A stretch of 64,000 nt of DNA from Clostridia bacterium (GTDB lineage: Bacteria > Bacillota > Clostridia > Christensenellales > Aristaeellaceae), in the NCBI GenBank assembly GCA_017512805.1, contig JAFWES010000046.1, forward strand, positions 46,363-110,362. Reading direction: 5' to 3'. Below the pieces are notes generated by a model. That model was not told where the DNA came from. It was given only the letters and a program-made list of their open reading frames with translations, and ran no database searches. Below, one piece after another: positions 26,437-36,083 of this stretch (its first letter is position 1; each line of letters starts with the position of its first letter). Made by a program: the position numbers and the translations under genes.

Positions 26437-26915
26437 GGCACATCCTCCTTGTCACTGTCTGATCTGTCCCTCGGTCCCGCCCGGCAGCCCTCGCTCCAGG
26501 ACGTCCCGATGCCTGTATTTTTCTCTCCCGTGCCCTATTATATGCCATCCGGTCAAAACAGGCAAGGGAGACAGGGGACGCATATAAATCTTTCGTGCCC
26601 GGTCGTTACCATTCACAGTGAAATGAAGGGTACAAGAAACACATCGCTCGTTTTTTGCACAGAACTGAATGTTATTTTTTCGAGGACAGCTCTCTAACCG
26701 TATACGGCCGTCAGGCTGCCCCACGATGGACACTTCATTAATATTGATCCATATGTTCCTAAAAATGATCCCCAAAGGGGAATGTACGAAATCGGGCGCC
26801 GATAATACACGCTCAGAATTCACACAAATACAAGCAGCAGGACTGCGCGGTACCATTTATGTTTTTTCCCTTTATCGTATTTTTTTGTTCTGCTGTCCGT
26901 ATCAGTGCAATTTAT
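26437..26915. other. 479-base intergenic region with ridA promoter, no convincing gene
   Basis: Contains the ridA promoter and, just upstream of it, a 14-base fragment (26567-26580) matching the start of the 35-bp dispersed repeat. A 134-codon frame on the minus strand crosses the region but lacks a ribosome site, recognisable motifs and credible composition. Base composition shifts toward A+T here, marking the start of the atypical region. Confidence 0.6.
26537..26565 (-). promoter_or_regulatory. ridA promoter
   Basis: On the minus strand TTGCCT (26560-26565), 17 bases, TATAAT (26537-26542). The leader of about 95 bases ends with AAGGAGG and the ridA ATG. Confidence 0.75.
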
Positions 26916-27380
26916 TTAGGAGGGATGCAGCATTTTCCGCCCATTATCTGTCGAAACAAAGCACTTAATCTTTCCGCTCTCCCGCAGAATTCCCTCCACA
27001 TATCCGATGCATTCCCGGATCATGGCATTGCAATGCTGCATTTTCTCTCCTTTGTTTTCAGCATTCACACGGAGCAGATCTTTGCATTCGATCAGCCCCT
27101 TGTGGTTTTCCCTGACCTTTCGGATGATCTCATTGGAAGCCTGCGGATCGTCCACGCCGGCCAGTCCAAGGGCCAGCAAGCTGCCGGTCACAGCTCCGCA
27201 GACAGATCCCATCTGCATTCCGCCGCGGAAATAGGTTGCAGCCTTCATACAGGCATCCTCGTCATATCCTGCGTCCTGCGTAAAGACGGATACAACCGCC
27301 TGACAGCAATTCCAGGCCGGCTTCCCGTCCGGATTAAACTGGTTGCGGCGTTCCATGGCCAGATCGGTATATTTGCTCAT
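26916..27380 (-). CDS. C-GCAxxG-C-C family protein
   Basis: 154 residues of a small family of unknown biochemical role, named for its conserved cysteines and thought to be redox related. The pattern is visible: WNCCQAVVSVF near 27, GGMQMGSVCGAVTGSLLALG near 53-72, ECKDLL near 98 and HCNAMIRECIGYVEGIL near 115-131. The start at MSKYTDLA is set by GGAGG 7 bases upstream; an in-frame ATG nine codons earlier lies before that site. It lies 27 bases after a Nudix gene and is probably co-transcribed with it. Confidence 0.88.
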   Translation of the reverse strand: MSKYTDLAMERRNQFNPDGKPAWNCCQAVVSVFTQDAGYDEDACMKAATYFRGGMQMGSVCGAVTGSLLALGLAGVDDPQASNEIIRKVRENHKGLIECKDLLRVNAENKGEKMQHCNAMIRECIGYVEGILRESGKIKCFVSTDNGRKMLHPS

Positions 27381-27407
27381 TCTGTGGCCTCCATTATAAA
27401 TCTCCAT

Positions 27408-27932
27408 TCAACCGCGGGTTTTCAATCCGCCAGTCCTTCCATTGGATACCTGAAGCTGATTCCATCCATACTTGTTTTCCTGCAGCATCGGATATCGGAC
27501 GCCTCTGAAATAAGCATCCAGGGATGCGATATGATCCTCCGCGAACAGTTCCGGAATATCATCCTTCCCGAAAAAACGCAGCTCCAACGATTCCGAATCA
27601 ATTCTGGGTTCCCCGCTGACAATGCCGGCCGTGAACATCGCGGAAATCACATGGGCCGCGTCCCCGTTGCTCCACACCATGTCATGATTGTGAAAGATCC
27701 CCAAAAAGCTGTCCAGCCTGACCTCCAGCCCCGTCTCTTCCCGAATCTCCCGCAGCGCGGCCTGTTCGTATGTTTCATTCATCTCAACCAGTCCGCCGAT
27801 CAGCCCCCATTTGCCGTTATCCGTCCGGCGCTGAAACAGAATCTTTTCGTCCCGGATGATCAGGGCCCCGGCGCAGTTCAGGATAATTTTCCTCGGTCCG
27901 ATCACTTTTCTCAGATCATGGATATAGTCCAT
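27408..27932 (-). CDS. Nudix hydrolase
   Basis: 174 residues. The Nudix box is complete: GGLVEMNETYEQAALREIRE followed by ETGLEV (G-x5-E-x7-R-E-U-x-E-E-x-G-U), with its metal-binding glutamates. The enzyme hydrolyses a nucleoside diphosphate linked to another group; the substrate cannot be read. I choose ATG at 27932 (MDYIHDL), since AAGGGAGA lies about 7 bases before it; an ATG two codons earlier is too close to that site. It precedes the C-GCAxxG-C-C gene. Confidence 0.92.
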   Translation of the reverse strand: MDYIHDLRKVIGPRKIILNCAGALIIRDEKILFQRRTDNGKWGLIGGLVEMNETYEQAALREIREETGLEVRLDSFLGIFHNHDMVWSNGDAAHVISAMFTAGIVSGEPRIDSESLELRFFGKDDIPELFAEDHIASLDAYFRGVRYPMLQENKYGWNQLQVSNGRTGGLKTRG

Positions 27933-28093
27933 CGTCATTCTCCCTTCGTCCACGTACATCAATCGGCTTCTTCTGTGACGTGGTCACCGCTCCTATTCTG
28001 ATCAGCTTTCAGGCTCCATCGCCCGGATTGAATGAACTTACAGCCTCACTGGCCGGAATAATAATCGGTCGCGGTCTGATTCGCCTGGAATGA

Positions 28094-28606
28094 TTACAGA
28101 TAGCTGACCGTCTCGCTGAGCGACTTGCGGTTTGCGTGGTTGGGCAGCGGGCCAGAGTCTTCCGCGGCATAGCCAAGATCCAATACCATCAGCACTTCCT
28201 CATTTTCCGGCAGGCCCAATGCATTGGCCAGCTTTTCCGGATCAAGGAAGTTGATCCAGCAGCTGTCCACACCCTCGTCCGCTGCGGCCAGTATCATGTG
28301 TGTGGCCACGATCGTGGCATCCTCTATGCCGGAATCCCGCTTGCCGCCGGGATAGGTAAAGACGTTGTTTTTGTCGAACGCCACCACCACCACTGTAGGC
28401 GCACCATAGCGGCAGGGCGTGACCGCATCGACTTTGGCTAAGCCCTCCGCAGACTGTACAACATAGATATGCTGCTCCTGTAGATTCTTCGCCGTAGGCG
28501 CCAATCGGCCGGCCTCAAGGATCGCATTCAGTTTCTCCTGTTCAACCTGTCGGCTGCTGTACTTTTTGCAGGAGTAACGGGTTTTGACGACTTCTTTGAA
28601 TTCCAT
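28094..28606 (-). CDS. Nitroreductase-family flavoprotein
   Basis: 170 residues. The FMN-binding N-terminal motif is KTRYSCKKYSSRQVEQEKL, followed by ILEAGRLAPTAKNLQ; the later segment MILAAADEGVDSCWI and the ending HANRKSLSETVSYL fit small clostridial nitroreductases. It should reduce quinones or nitro-compounds with NAD(P)H. AAGGAAGG precedes the ATG. The gene begins 54 bases after the helicase gene of the defence island, on the same strand, and may be reached by its transcript, though its function looks unrelated. Confidence 0.92.
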   Translation of the reverse strand: MEFKEVVKTRYSCKKYSSRQVEQEKLNAILEAGRLAPTAKNLQEQHIYVVQSAEGLAKVDAVTPCRYGAPTVVVVAFDKNNVFTYPGGKRDSGIEDATIVATHMILAAADEGVDSCWINFLDPEKLANALGLPENEEVLMVLDLGYAAEDSGPLPNHANRKSLSETVSYL

Positions 28607-28660
28607 GGTTCATACCTTCCTTTCATATTCTCTGATGTATTTCCTGTATTCGGCTTATCT

Positions 28661-31600
28661 TCAGCTTTTTCCTTTATAATATGGACTAAGGTTGATAAAC
28701 AGCTTTTGAAGCTTTTTGGGGTCATCACAGTTTCGGAACAGGTATTCCAGCAGCTCCTCCTGTCGAGCCTGTCCCAACGTTAGTCGGTACATGGAAAGAA
28801 TCTTGATCAATCGTTCGTATGCCAGTTCATCCCTGCTGAAGGGGTACATGGGAACAATCCGCTCAATCCGAACCATGTCTCTTGTCTTCTTAAGCCCCCA
28901 ATAAGGAATCAAATCAGACATTCCTTCTCTTTTCTCTTTCTCCTTCGCTTTTTCAAACATTTCTTCCCAGACATCGTGCTTAAAAGTAATATTCCCATAA
29001 CGTTTTGCCACATTCTGCCTGATAGCCAGGCATTCAAAGCGATTGATTCGGCCCTCCCGCTGCTCAAGATCTATCGGGTTAGCCGGAAGATTCCAATGTA
29101 CAATTCGTCTGCAATAATTGTGGAAATCCAGTCCTTCCTGTCCAATGGATGTAGTTGCAAGCACAAACGGCCTGAATGGCGAATTGAAAGCATTCCGAAG
29201 AACTTTCTTTCGATTGGTGCTCGAATCTTTTTCTTCGCCCCTTGTAAAGGCAACCGCAAAATGAGTTCGTATTCCGATCTGATTGTCTTTCAGCCCGCGC
29301 ATACGTCTCTGAAAGCTCTGATATGTATCCACCCTGTATGTTGTTGCGCGAATATTCATAGCCTCCATCATCTGGGCATGCATCCGTTCAATCATATGTG
29401 AATCGTGATCGATACCGCTGGAAATCAGATGTGCGTACTCGTCAAATACGGCCTGTATATTTCCATGTCGGCAGTAAGTCAGCATGTTTTTCCAGTGCGG
29501 CGTATTCGGATTCTTGGCACAGGTCAGTTCCACGACAGCGGTTGACTCAACGGTGTTCATTCTGTTCAGAAATACCCTTGCTAACTGTGTTGGGAAAACC
29601 ATAGGGACGTTCGTGCCTTCCGATGCATAGTACTCATAGGTTCGCCGGATACATACCGCAGGGGATGCAATTGCCATGTCCGTAAGTACGTCCAGCAAAT
29701 CTGCGGGACATCTCCCCAGATTGCTGAATTGATTATTTCGGATTCCGGACAGCAATTCCTGGAGCAAATCCAGGTGTGCTTTGTATCCCTTTTTGATGTT
29801 AACATCTTCCTGATTGGCTGAATTCAGTACAGTCTTAACGGACGTTAGCCAACCGAGTGCCTTGTCAATTCCATCCAGCAGCATAGGGAGCAGATAGTAC
29901 CAGCGTCCGTCTGACCTCCTGTTGATGGGAAATGTAAACTGCTTCAGCGTTTGTTGAATCTTTACTTTGATTTGATTTCGAATATCCCGCAGCTTCGCAT
30001 GTTCATTCATGGAAGCAATTGGATCATAGCATTTCGCAAGATAACCGGAAGGATAGATCAGGCAGAACAATGGCATACCGGATGGCCTTCCATCCTTTTC
30101 CGAAAAGTTCATTCTTGCAGGAGGATAGCGTTTTTCGTCCGAATAAAAATAGCGGACTTCCCGGTCTGGTCTTTTAATAGCAGGATCACCGATGGTTAAC
30201 CTTTCCGCCTCATAGGAAATCAGACTGGCAAGCATTCTGGGAACCATCTCCCAGGAAGAAAATATCAAGGTCTTTGTGAAACAGTCCACCCCTTTATACG
30301 GTCCCTGCGGTTCATAATAAGGCCTGGAGGGCGGCATCCATAACAGCTTTTCAGCTCCCTGGAGCATCACATAATCCATCACACGGTCCAGCCTTGCATT
30401 ATTATTGGGGATCTTTTCATACCGGTCCAATGTTTGCTTTTTTAACCAGAATAGATTCTTATTGGCTTTCTCGGTTTCATCTGGATGGCTTTTGAAGTAT
30501 TTTTCAATATCCTTTTTCAGCTGATAATCCTTCATAAAGGACATCAGGTATGGTGAAGATTTGATATAATCGACCGGCACATGTCCCCCGATTCCGACGG
30601 CATCCATCAGATTTTGTGCTTCCACATAGGATCGGATATCGTTCTCGAGAACTGTCAGCGGAATCCGCTTATCACTGTCATCGATAATATCTGCATTGCC
30701 TTTTTCCGATACCCGTTCCGTGCGGCAAACTGATTGGTACATCGCGTCTTCAGCTGCGTTTTTTGCAGCAAGGATGGTTGTATCACCCAGAGTCAGTTCT
30801 TTTAGCTTTACGGAAAAATCTTTCCACACAGTATGAAAATTGTTGCTCCTGGATCGATCTATGTTCAGGAAATCCATGACGCTCAGGAATTCTTCGTAGT
30901 GTTCATCCATATTCAATTCGTCAATTTCTTCCATCGTCGAATACATTTTATAGGGTGTTGCTGAAAGGAGCAGCATCCGGACATTGGCAGCGTGGAAGAA
31001 CTTTTGAGCCAACATGCCAGTTTCTGTATCCGGTTTTCTCTCGGCATCCAACAAATACCGGAATCTTTGAAACTCATCCATGATGACCAGATCCGGCTCC
31101 AGTTTATCCAGACTGATTTTTGCAAAAATGATTCGAAGCTGGCCGATTATTCCTGTGTCACCGACCCGTTTTCCCTGATTCTGGCGGATGGCTTCGCACA
31201 GCTTTACAATGCCATCCTGATACGTCATTCCTTCTTTCCAGTAGGCATTTATCTCCTGCTCAATCCTTGGAATCATATCAGCGAAATATTTTCCGCCAGA
31301 CTTTTCATTGCATTTAACCGCTTCATCCTCAAATGTTTTCTTGTCAGAGCCCCAGGCCTTGTACGCCTCGTCCATCATGGCGATTTCAAGTTCGGGGACA
31401 TAATCTTGCAATTCCGGTATCCGTCTGAGGAAGGCGAACATCAAAGCTCTTTCGCCTACAACGCCGGTTCCCGTGGTCATACGGAAGGAAGTATCCGGCG
31501 TAAGGGGGATAAGCTGGATATATCGATTTTTCAGTTCATCATCATTTTCCTGTTGACATATATTCAGATGCTGCATGGACAGACGTGAGGAGGACACGCT

Positions 31601-31906
31601 CTCTGTTCTGGCTTCGCTTGTAATTCGAAGCTTCTGCAGATTCTGATCAGCAATGGCCCCGTTTGAACAGACATAAACCACCTTGAATAGGGTATCTCCC
31701 TCTTTCTTGCGGAGCCTGGCAACCTTAGCCACCGTTCCCCTTGCGATCAGCGTTTTTCCCAAGCCTACCTCATCGGATACCAACACACGCCGCTGTCCAG
31801 ATTTATAGAGTTCTTCTATGCGGTTAACCGTGGCCTTTTGGAAATCCTTCAAGCCGCTGAAGACTCTTTTCTCAATTTCATCAAGCTGTTCAGCTACATT
31901 AGCCAC
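28661..31906 (-). CDS. Large SF2 helicase, last gene of the DUF6361-PLD-helicase module
   Basis: About 1081 residues. Walker A is SDEVGLGKTLIARG near 44-57; the Walker B/motif II is unusual, DLVIMDEFQRF, with DEFQ in place of DEAH; motif III is LLLSATPYKM; and the second RecA domain ends in RIVHWNLPANPIDLEQREGR plus INRF, the motif VI of Snf2-like helicases. About 500 residues lie between motif III and motif VI, much more than usual, and hold an uncharacterised insertion. The start is GTG in GTGGCTAA, overlapping the stop of the PLD gene by 8 bases, with GGAAGGCGG upstream. Nucleic-acid translocation in phage defence is the likely role. Confidence 0.88.
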   Translation of the reverse strand: MANVAEQLDEIEKRVFSGLKDFQKATVNRIEELYKSGQRRVLVSDEVGLGKTLIARGTVAKVARLRKKEGDTLFKVVYVCSNGAIADQNLQKLRITSEARTESVSSSRLSMQHLNICQQENDDELKNRYIQLIPLTPDTSFRMTTGTGVVGERALMFAFLRRIPELQDYVPELEIAMMDEAYKAWGSDKKTFEDEAVKCNEKSGGKYFADMIPRIEQEINAYWKEGMTYQDGIVKLCEAIRQNQGKRVGDTGIIGQLRIIFAKISLDKLEPDLVIMDEFQRFRYLLDAERKPDTETGMLAQKFFHAANVRMLLLSATPYKMYSTMEEIDELNMDEHYEEFLSVMDFLNIDRSRSNNFHTVWKDFSVKLKELTLGDTTILAAKNAAEDAMYQSVCRTERVSEKGNADIIDDSDKRIPLTVLENDIRSYVEAQNLMDAVGIGGHVPVDYIKSSPYLMSFMKDYQLKKDIEKYFKSHPDETEKANKNLFWLKKQTLDRYEKIPNNNARLDRVMDYVMLQGAEKLLWMPPSRPYYEPQGPYKGVDCFTKTLIFSSWEMVPRMLASLISYEAERLTIGDPAIKRPDREVRYFYSDEKRYPPARMNFSEKDGRPSGMPLFCLIYPSGYLAKCYDPIASMNEHAKLRDIRNQIKVKIQQTLKQFTFPINRRSDGRWYYLLPMLLDGIDKALGWLTSVKTVLNSANQEDVNIKKGYKAHLDLLQELLSGIRNNQFSNLGRCPADLLDVLTDMAIASPAVCIRRTYEYYASEGTNVPMVFPTQLARVFLNRMNTVESTAVVELTCAKNPNTPHWKNMLTYCRHGNIQAVFDEYAHLISSGIDHDSHMIERMHAQMMEAMNIRATTYRVDTYQSFQRRMRGLKDNQIGIRTHFAVAFTRGEEKDSSTNRKKVLRNAFNSPFRPFVLATTSIGQEGLDFHNYCRRIVHWNLPANPIDLEQREGRINRFECLAIRQNVAKRYGNITFKHDVWEEMFEKAKEKEKREGMSDLIPYWGLKKTRDMVRIERIVPMYPFSRDELAYERLIKILSMYRLTLGQARQEELLEYLFRNCDDPKKLQKLFINLSPYYKGKS

Positions 31907-33746
31907 GAATTCCCACCGCCTTCCTGAAGATGTCGTATAGCTTCCTGAATTCATCCGGAATAACACCGTCTTCTGAGATGGTCTTCATCAGGTATTCTAT
32001 TCCTTTAAATTTCTCTGGTGCAGCTGCAGCCGTTCTAAGCATTCGTTCATATAGTGCAGGAATCGGAAAATGTGATTGTCTGAAGGAAAAAGAACCGTTT
32101 CCGGACAATTCGCCTGTCTCCAGCAGCGAAAGGATATTCTCATCCCCAAGCAGAAAAATGATATACCGATAAAAGCTGTCCTGATCCCTGATGACACTGG
32201 AAACGACTTCTTTTTCCCGTTGCTCTGGCATCCCTTCAGTTGAAATCAGGATGACCCTGGAAACAGTTTCTTCACCGTCAGAAGCGGAAATAGCATAAAA
32301 CTCAGATATCTGAAGCAATGTTAATCCCGAGAAAACAATATGCTCTGCAAATGGAGCCGTTTCTTTTGAAAGAAGTGGATGGATACTAACCTGATAATCC
32401 TTTGTGTCTACAGTGGCGAAATCAATGATCGCATCAAATGTTCCATCGCTGTTTTCAGTGATCATTGCATGCTGATTGCATCTGCCAATCTCCTTGATGA
32501 CCATCTCCAGCAGATGGGCTTTGTCCTCTTCCGCAGGCTTTTGTTCTACATCTAAATGGACTTTCTCGAAAGGGTTATCAGGGCCTTCCGGATCTTTTCC
32601 AAACAGGGCTGCCTTCATTTTATCCATATTCAGATTGCTTCTGTAAGTATGAAGGCACAGCATGAATTCAACATTCCCATATACCGCGTTTCGAGAGGCG
32701 TTCATTGATCCGAGATACAGATCTGTTTCTGAATGCTTCCGAATCATGTAGATCTTTGCATGTATGTCCTGACGCTGTATGGATCCTGCATCTTCAGATA
32801 TCGCGGCTTCCCCGTCTACGATGTTTTCCTTCATCACATAGATATCGTCTTTAAAATTGCTGATTTCTTCAGGCTTCAGATTTCCCAGGGACATCCCACG
32901 GGTTATCAGCATATACCTGTCATTTTTTATGAGCGAATTTCTGTTTCGATCATTGAAGCTTCGGATAATTTTTCCCGACAGGAACGGAGAAATGATGACA
33001 ATCTCGTGAAATGTGTTCCTGAACAGCGGTGTTTCACTAAACTGGTATTTTTTACCGTTCGCCCCATGAATTCCACCAGGAACGAAGCTATAATCATGGA
33101 ACCATTTCAGATCCTTGTCTTCGAGTTGAAAAATGACATGATACAGTTCGCGAATCATGGAGCGAATCCCCCGGGCTTTCCTCTTTCCGGTTACATCGGA
33201 TGGAAGCTGGCCAACCAGATATCGGAGGAAATCACACAGCGGTTCATTTTTACTGGTCACAGCTTCACCCAGTTGGCCGTCCATAGCGCATGTAATATCC
33301 CAGCTTCTGTCAAATGTCAGGTTTCTGCTGAGAACGATGAATCTATATCTGGATTCATTTTTCCTGTTTTTATATCGGATCAGCCACATTTTCGGATGAA
33401 AGGATGGATATGCTGTCATTCCCCTGCGTTTGTGGATCTTTACTGGGAACACCATTTTCTCCAGCAGAATATAAAGATGATTAACATGATTGGGATAATG
33501 AATCTGGCCATTTTCGCAAAAAAGCGCTACCTTATCCCCGGTATCGCGAAGTGCTTCCAGCAAACATACTGCGTTGTTCATCAGCACGCTGTCTGTTTCT
33601 TCCGACAGGCTTAAAGAAAGACTTGCACCAACCAGAGCATCCAGGTCCAGAGAATATGTCGTTCCAACTGCAAAATCCAATTCATATTCCGCCGGAGGGG
33701 CGAGCAGCTGACCATAGTCCAGCCTATCATTGTTCGGATTAAACAC
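31899..33746 (-). CDS. Phospholipase D-like nuclease-fold protein
   Basis: 615 residues with two HKD half-sites: FHPKMWLIRYKN followed by VLSRNLTF near 140-170, and HAKIYMIRKHSETDLYLGSM followed by NASRNA near 325-350. PLD-fold proteins in defence systems usually act as nucleases. The second site is canonical (H-x-K-x4-D-like); the first keeps His and Lys. The start is the GTG of GTGTTTAA, which overlaps the stop of the DUF6361 gene by 8 bases, with GAGGG upstream; an in-frame ATG 35 codons earlier would lie deep in that gene. No signal peptide, so cytoplasmic. Confidence 0.88.
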   Translation of the reverse strand: MFNPNNDRLDYGQLLAPPAEYELDFAVGTTYSLDLDALVGASLSLSLSEETDSVLMNNAVCLLEALRDTGDKVALFCENGQIHYPNHVNHLYILLEKMVFPVKIHKRRGMTAYPSFHPKMWLIRYKNRKNESRYRFIVLSRNLTFDRSWDITCAMDGQLGEAVTSKNEPLCDFLRYLVGQLPSDVTGKRKARGIRSMIRELYHVIFQLEDKDLKWFHDYSFVPGGIHGANGKKYQFSETPLFRNTFHEIVIISPFLSGKIIRSFNDRNRNSLIKNDRYMLITRGMSLGNLKPEEISNFKDDIYVMKENIVDGEAAISEDAGSIQRQDIHAKIYMIRKHSETDLYLGSMNASRNAVYGNVEFMLCLHTYRSNLNMDKMKAALFGKDPEGPDNPFEKVHLDVEQKPAEEDKAHLLEMVIKEIGRCNQHAMITENSDGTFDAIIDFATVDTKDYQVSIHPLLSKETAPFAEHIVFSGLTLLQISEFYAISASDGEETVSRVILISTEGMPEQREKEVVSSVIRDQDSFYRYIIFLLGDENILSLLETGELSGNGSFSFRQSHFPIPALYERMLRTAAAAPEKFKGIEYLMKTISEDGVIPDEFRKLYDIFRKAVGIRG

Positions 33747-34953
33747 GCTGCTTTCCCTCGCTTTCGAAAATATCCCGGATAATCGTCTTTGCGTTATTGA
33801 AACGATATCCCAGATGTTCTCCGCTGTACCAGGCATTCGGGTCAAATTCACCGGGGTGCTGTGTTTTAGCTCTTCCTTGTTTCAGCTCCTTCTCGCGTTT
33901 TTTAATGAGCGTCTTGAGCTCTTCCGCATCCTCTGCCCGCATGGCTTCTCTTGTTTTTCGAAGAAACTGGCATAATCCCGGATTTCTCCGGAGAAATAGT
34001 ATATCGATTATTCCTTCAAGATTGAATGACGCTATCTCTGTCAGGTGATCCTGCACAGCGTTCCATTCGATCAACACCCTTTTGTTTTCACCATTGGAAA
34101 GAATATCGTTATATAGAATACGAAGCACAAATAAGAATTCAGAAAATGCGCAGGCAAGATCATAATCCTGCTGTATTCCTTCGGGAAAACACGGCATCAG
34201 TCCTCTCAATTCCCTGAAGTTTTCAACCGCCAGAACCTGAGTCATATTATTCTTCAGAATATATGCCAGCATTGTGTCTGGATGATTCATGATGATCTGA
34301 TGTTTCAGGTATTCGCCTTCCTCCGCGGTCAGCTGAAGGGTTAGTTGATTCTCCCATTCCGGCGTATAGGTTGGAACAGACCAGAAATGCTTGTGGAATA
34401 ATCCGCCTGCATCCGAATCATCCGTCTCGTTCTCATCTCCATCTGCTTTGTCGTTTCTATTTCCCAATTTTTTTAAATTCGCTTTTTGGCTTTTTATGGA
34501 GCAAATCGCCCGAAGGTATTCGGACAGGGATACACCTCCGCCGGTAAAAATGCCATAGCTGCGCAATCCTGCCCAATAGATGCTGGCAGGAGTTCTTTTG
34601 ACCCAGCTTCCCTGGCTTAATGATCTGCTTCCAATTACTCCGGCAGTATCATTTTCTTTTTCCAGAAGACGAACAGCGCACTTTTTTTCGGACTCATCCA
34701 GCATTCGCTGGAGACGATTCGGATTCGTTTCTTCATTGTGTTCAAGATCTTTCAGAATATACGGTACGATCAAAAAATACTTGGCCCTGGTCTGAATCGT
34801 CGATGTTCCCGGAAAGAAGCGTTCCGCGAACCCGTCTCTGACAGGAGCAATACCCAGTTCGTCCAAAGTTCCGTTTTCAGAAAGAAGATCCAGAACGCTC
34901 AGAACTTTGTCGCGTTCATTCTTTGAAAAATCGATCCAGCCAAGAGGCACCAT
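33739..34953 (-). CDS. DUF6361 family protein
   Basis: 404 residues. The opening MVPLGWIDFSKNERDKVLSV and GTSTIQTRAKYFLIVPYILK near 50-70 match what I remember of DUF6361 proteins, which recur beside PLD-like and helicase genes. No enzyme motif is evident; a charged, glutamate-rich C-terminal half (LKTLIKKREKELKQGRAK) suggests an adaptor or DNA-binding role. AAGGTG lies close before the ATG. A 183-base gap separates it from the Mrr-like gene, so this three-gene module may have its own promoter, though I see no clear one. Confidence 0.8.
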   Translation of the reverse strand: MVPLGWIDFSKNERDKVLSVLDLLSENGTLDELGIAPVRDGFAERFFPGTSTIQTRAKYFLIVPYILKDLEHNEETNPNRLQRMLDESEKKCAVRLLEKENDTAGVIGSRSLSQGSWVKRTPASIYWAGLRSYGIFTGGGVSLSEYLRAICSIKSQKANLKKLGNRNDKADGDENETDDSDAGGLFHKHFWSVPTYTPEWENQLTLQLTAEEGEYLKHQIIMNHPDTMLAYILKNNMTQVLAVENFRELRGLMPCFPEGIQQDYDLACAFSEFLFVLRILYNDILSNGENKRVLIEWNAVQDHLTEIASFNLEGIIDILFLRRNPGLCQFLRKTREAMRAEDAEELKTLIKKREKELKQGRAKTQHPGEFDPNAWYSGEHLGYRFNNAKTIIRDIFESEGKQRV

Positions 34954-35136
34954 TCACACCTTCTTTATTTCATCGTCACAAAATAACAGCTTGCACTTTA
35001 CTCTACCCTTTTCTTTTAACCGATTCAGTAAGGCGCTCCTAGTGCACCTTCTCTTCAGTACAGAGCGGTCTTGGCCCATCTTCTGCATTCAAACAATATC
35101 AAAACTGATGCTGAATAAAACTAACATCAATTTGAT

Positions 35137-36063
35137 TTACAGGCTGTCATTGAAGAAATCTGTATCTATCCTTTTGACTTCGTAGGTCTGTTCAATCGAA
35201 ACGCCCAAATTATTTTTGATCATCAGGCGCATCAGAGCATCCCCATCGATCAGCACAATGTTGGATTGATGAAGATTACCTGCATACTGTATGGCTTCCT
35301 TGCTGAATTTGGCTGTCGTGATGAAAAGCCCCTTGGTTGCTTTTTCTCCCTGAAGCGCTCCGGCAAACTTCTGAATCTCAGGTCGTCCTACTGTGCTGCC
35401 AAGCGCCCACTGCTTTGCCTGAATGTAAATTGTGCTGAAGCCAAGCTGATCCTCTTTGATGGTTCCATCAATCCCACCATCACCGGACAATTTCGTCACA
35501 GCGCCTGCATTGTCTATACCGCTTCCATAGCCCATCTGCAGGAGCAGCTTTACGACAAGTTTTTCAAAATCGCCAGGTTCCAGTTTCATAACTTCTGTCA
35601 TCAGCTCGTCTGCCAAGGAAGCAGTAACCTGCTTATATGCTTCATCCAAAATCTCCATAGGAGATTTTTCTTCCTCTTTTCCTCCGAAATCATCGTCTTT
35701 CCCCTTTCCTGGTTCGATCGTATTTACGGAGTGAAATGCAACAAAAGATGGATATTGCTCCAAGTATTTCAGGTCAATCTTTTCGCCGGACGCCAGGGCT
35801 TTTTTCCCTTCCTCTGTAATGCAATAGTTACCCCTGGACGGCGTGTTTATCAATCCTGCTTTATTAAGATAGGTTCGCGTCCAAGCCACGCGATTATCAA
35901 ATGTTGTCTGTTTCCCACTTGGAAGTCTTTCCGCAAGCTCTTCCTCGGTCAGATTCATCTCAGACGCAATATATTTCCTGACTTCCTTAGCATGGTGGAT
36001 TTTCTCATCTGATACTGCCCTTAAAAAAGCTTCGAAGAATTCGAAAAAACTTGGTACTGCCAT
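35137..36063 (-). CDS. mrr: Mrr-like restriction endonuclease
   Basis: 308 residues. The N-terminal half is a winged-helix region (FFEFFEAFLRAVSDEKIHHA, then KAGLINTPSRGNYCITEEGK). The C-terminal half is the Mrr catalytic domain: DFEKLVVKLLLQMGYG, GDGGIDGTI and IYIQAKQW, giving the D-(E/Q)-x-K site, followed by GLFITTAKFSKEA. Mrr enzymes cut methylated DNA. It lies 20 bases after hsdR and overlaps nothing; GAGGGTAAGAAA precedes the ATG. It could attack foreign methylation patterns, and must tolerate those made by the two methyltransferases of this locus. Confidence 0.92.
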   Translation of the reverse strand: MAVPSFFEFFEAFLRAVSDEKIHHAKEVRKYIASEMNLTEEELAERLPSGKQTTFDNRVAWTRTYLNKAGLINTPSRGNYCITEEGKKALASGEKIDLKYLEQYPSFVAFHSVNTIEPGKGKDDDFGGKEEEKSPMEILDEAYKQVTASLADELMTEVMKLEPGDFEKLVVKLLLQMGYGSGIDNAGAVTKLSGDGGIDGTIKEDQLGFSTIYIQAKQWALGSTVGRPEIQKFAGALQGEKATKGLFITTAKFSKEAIQYAGNLHQSNIVLIDGDALMRLMIKNNLGVSIEQTYEVKRIDTDFFNDSL

Positions 36064-36083
36064 TTTCTTACCCTCGCTCCATC

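Noticed and set aside
26452-26856. 134-codon minus-strand frame between ridA and the C-GCAxxG-C-C gene
   Set aside because: No ribosome site, no motif, overlaps the ridA promoter and a repeat fragment.
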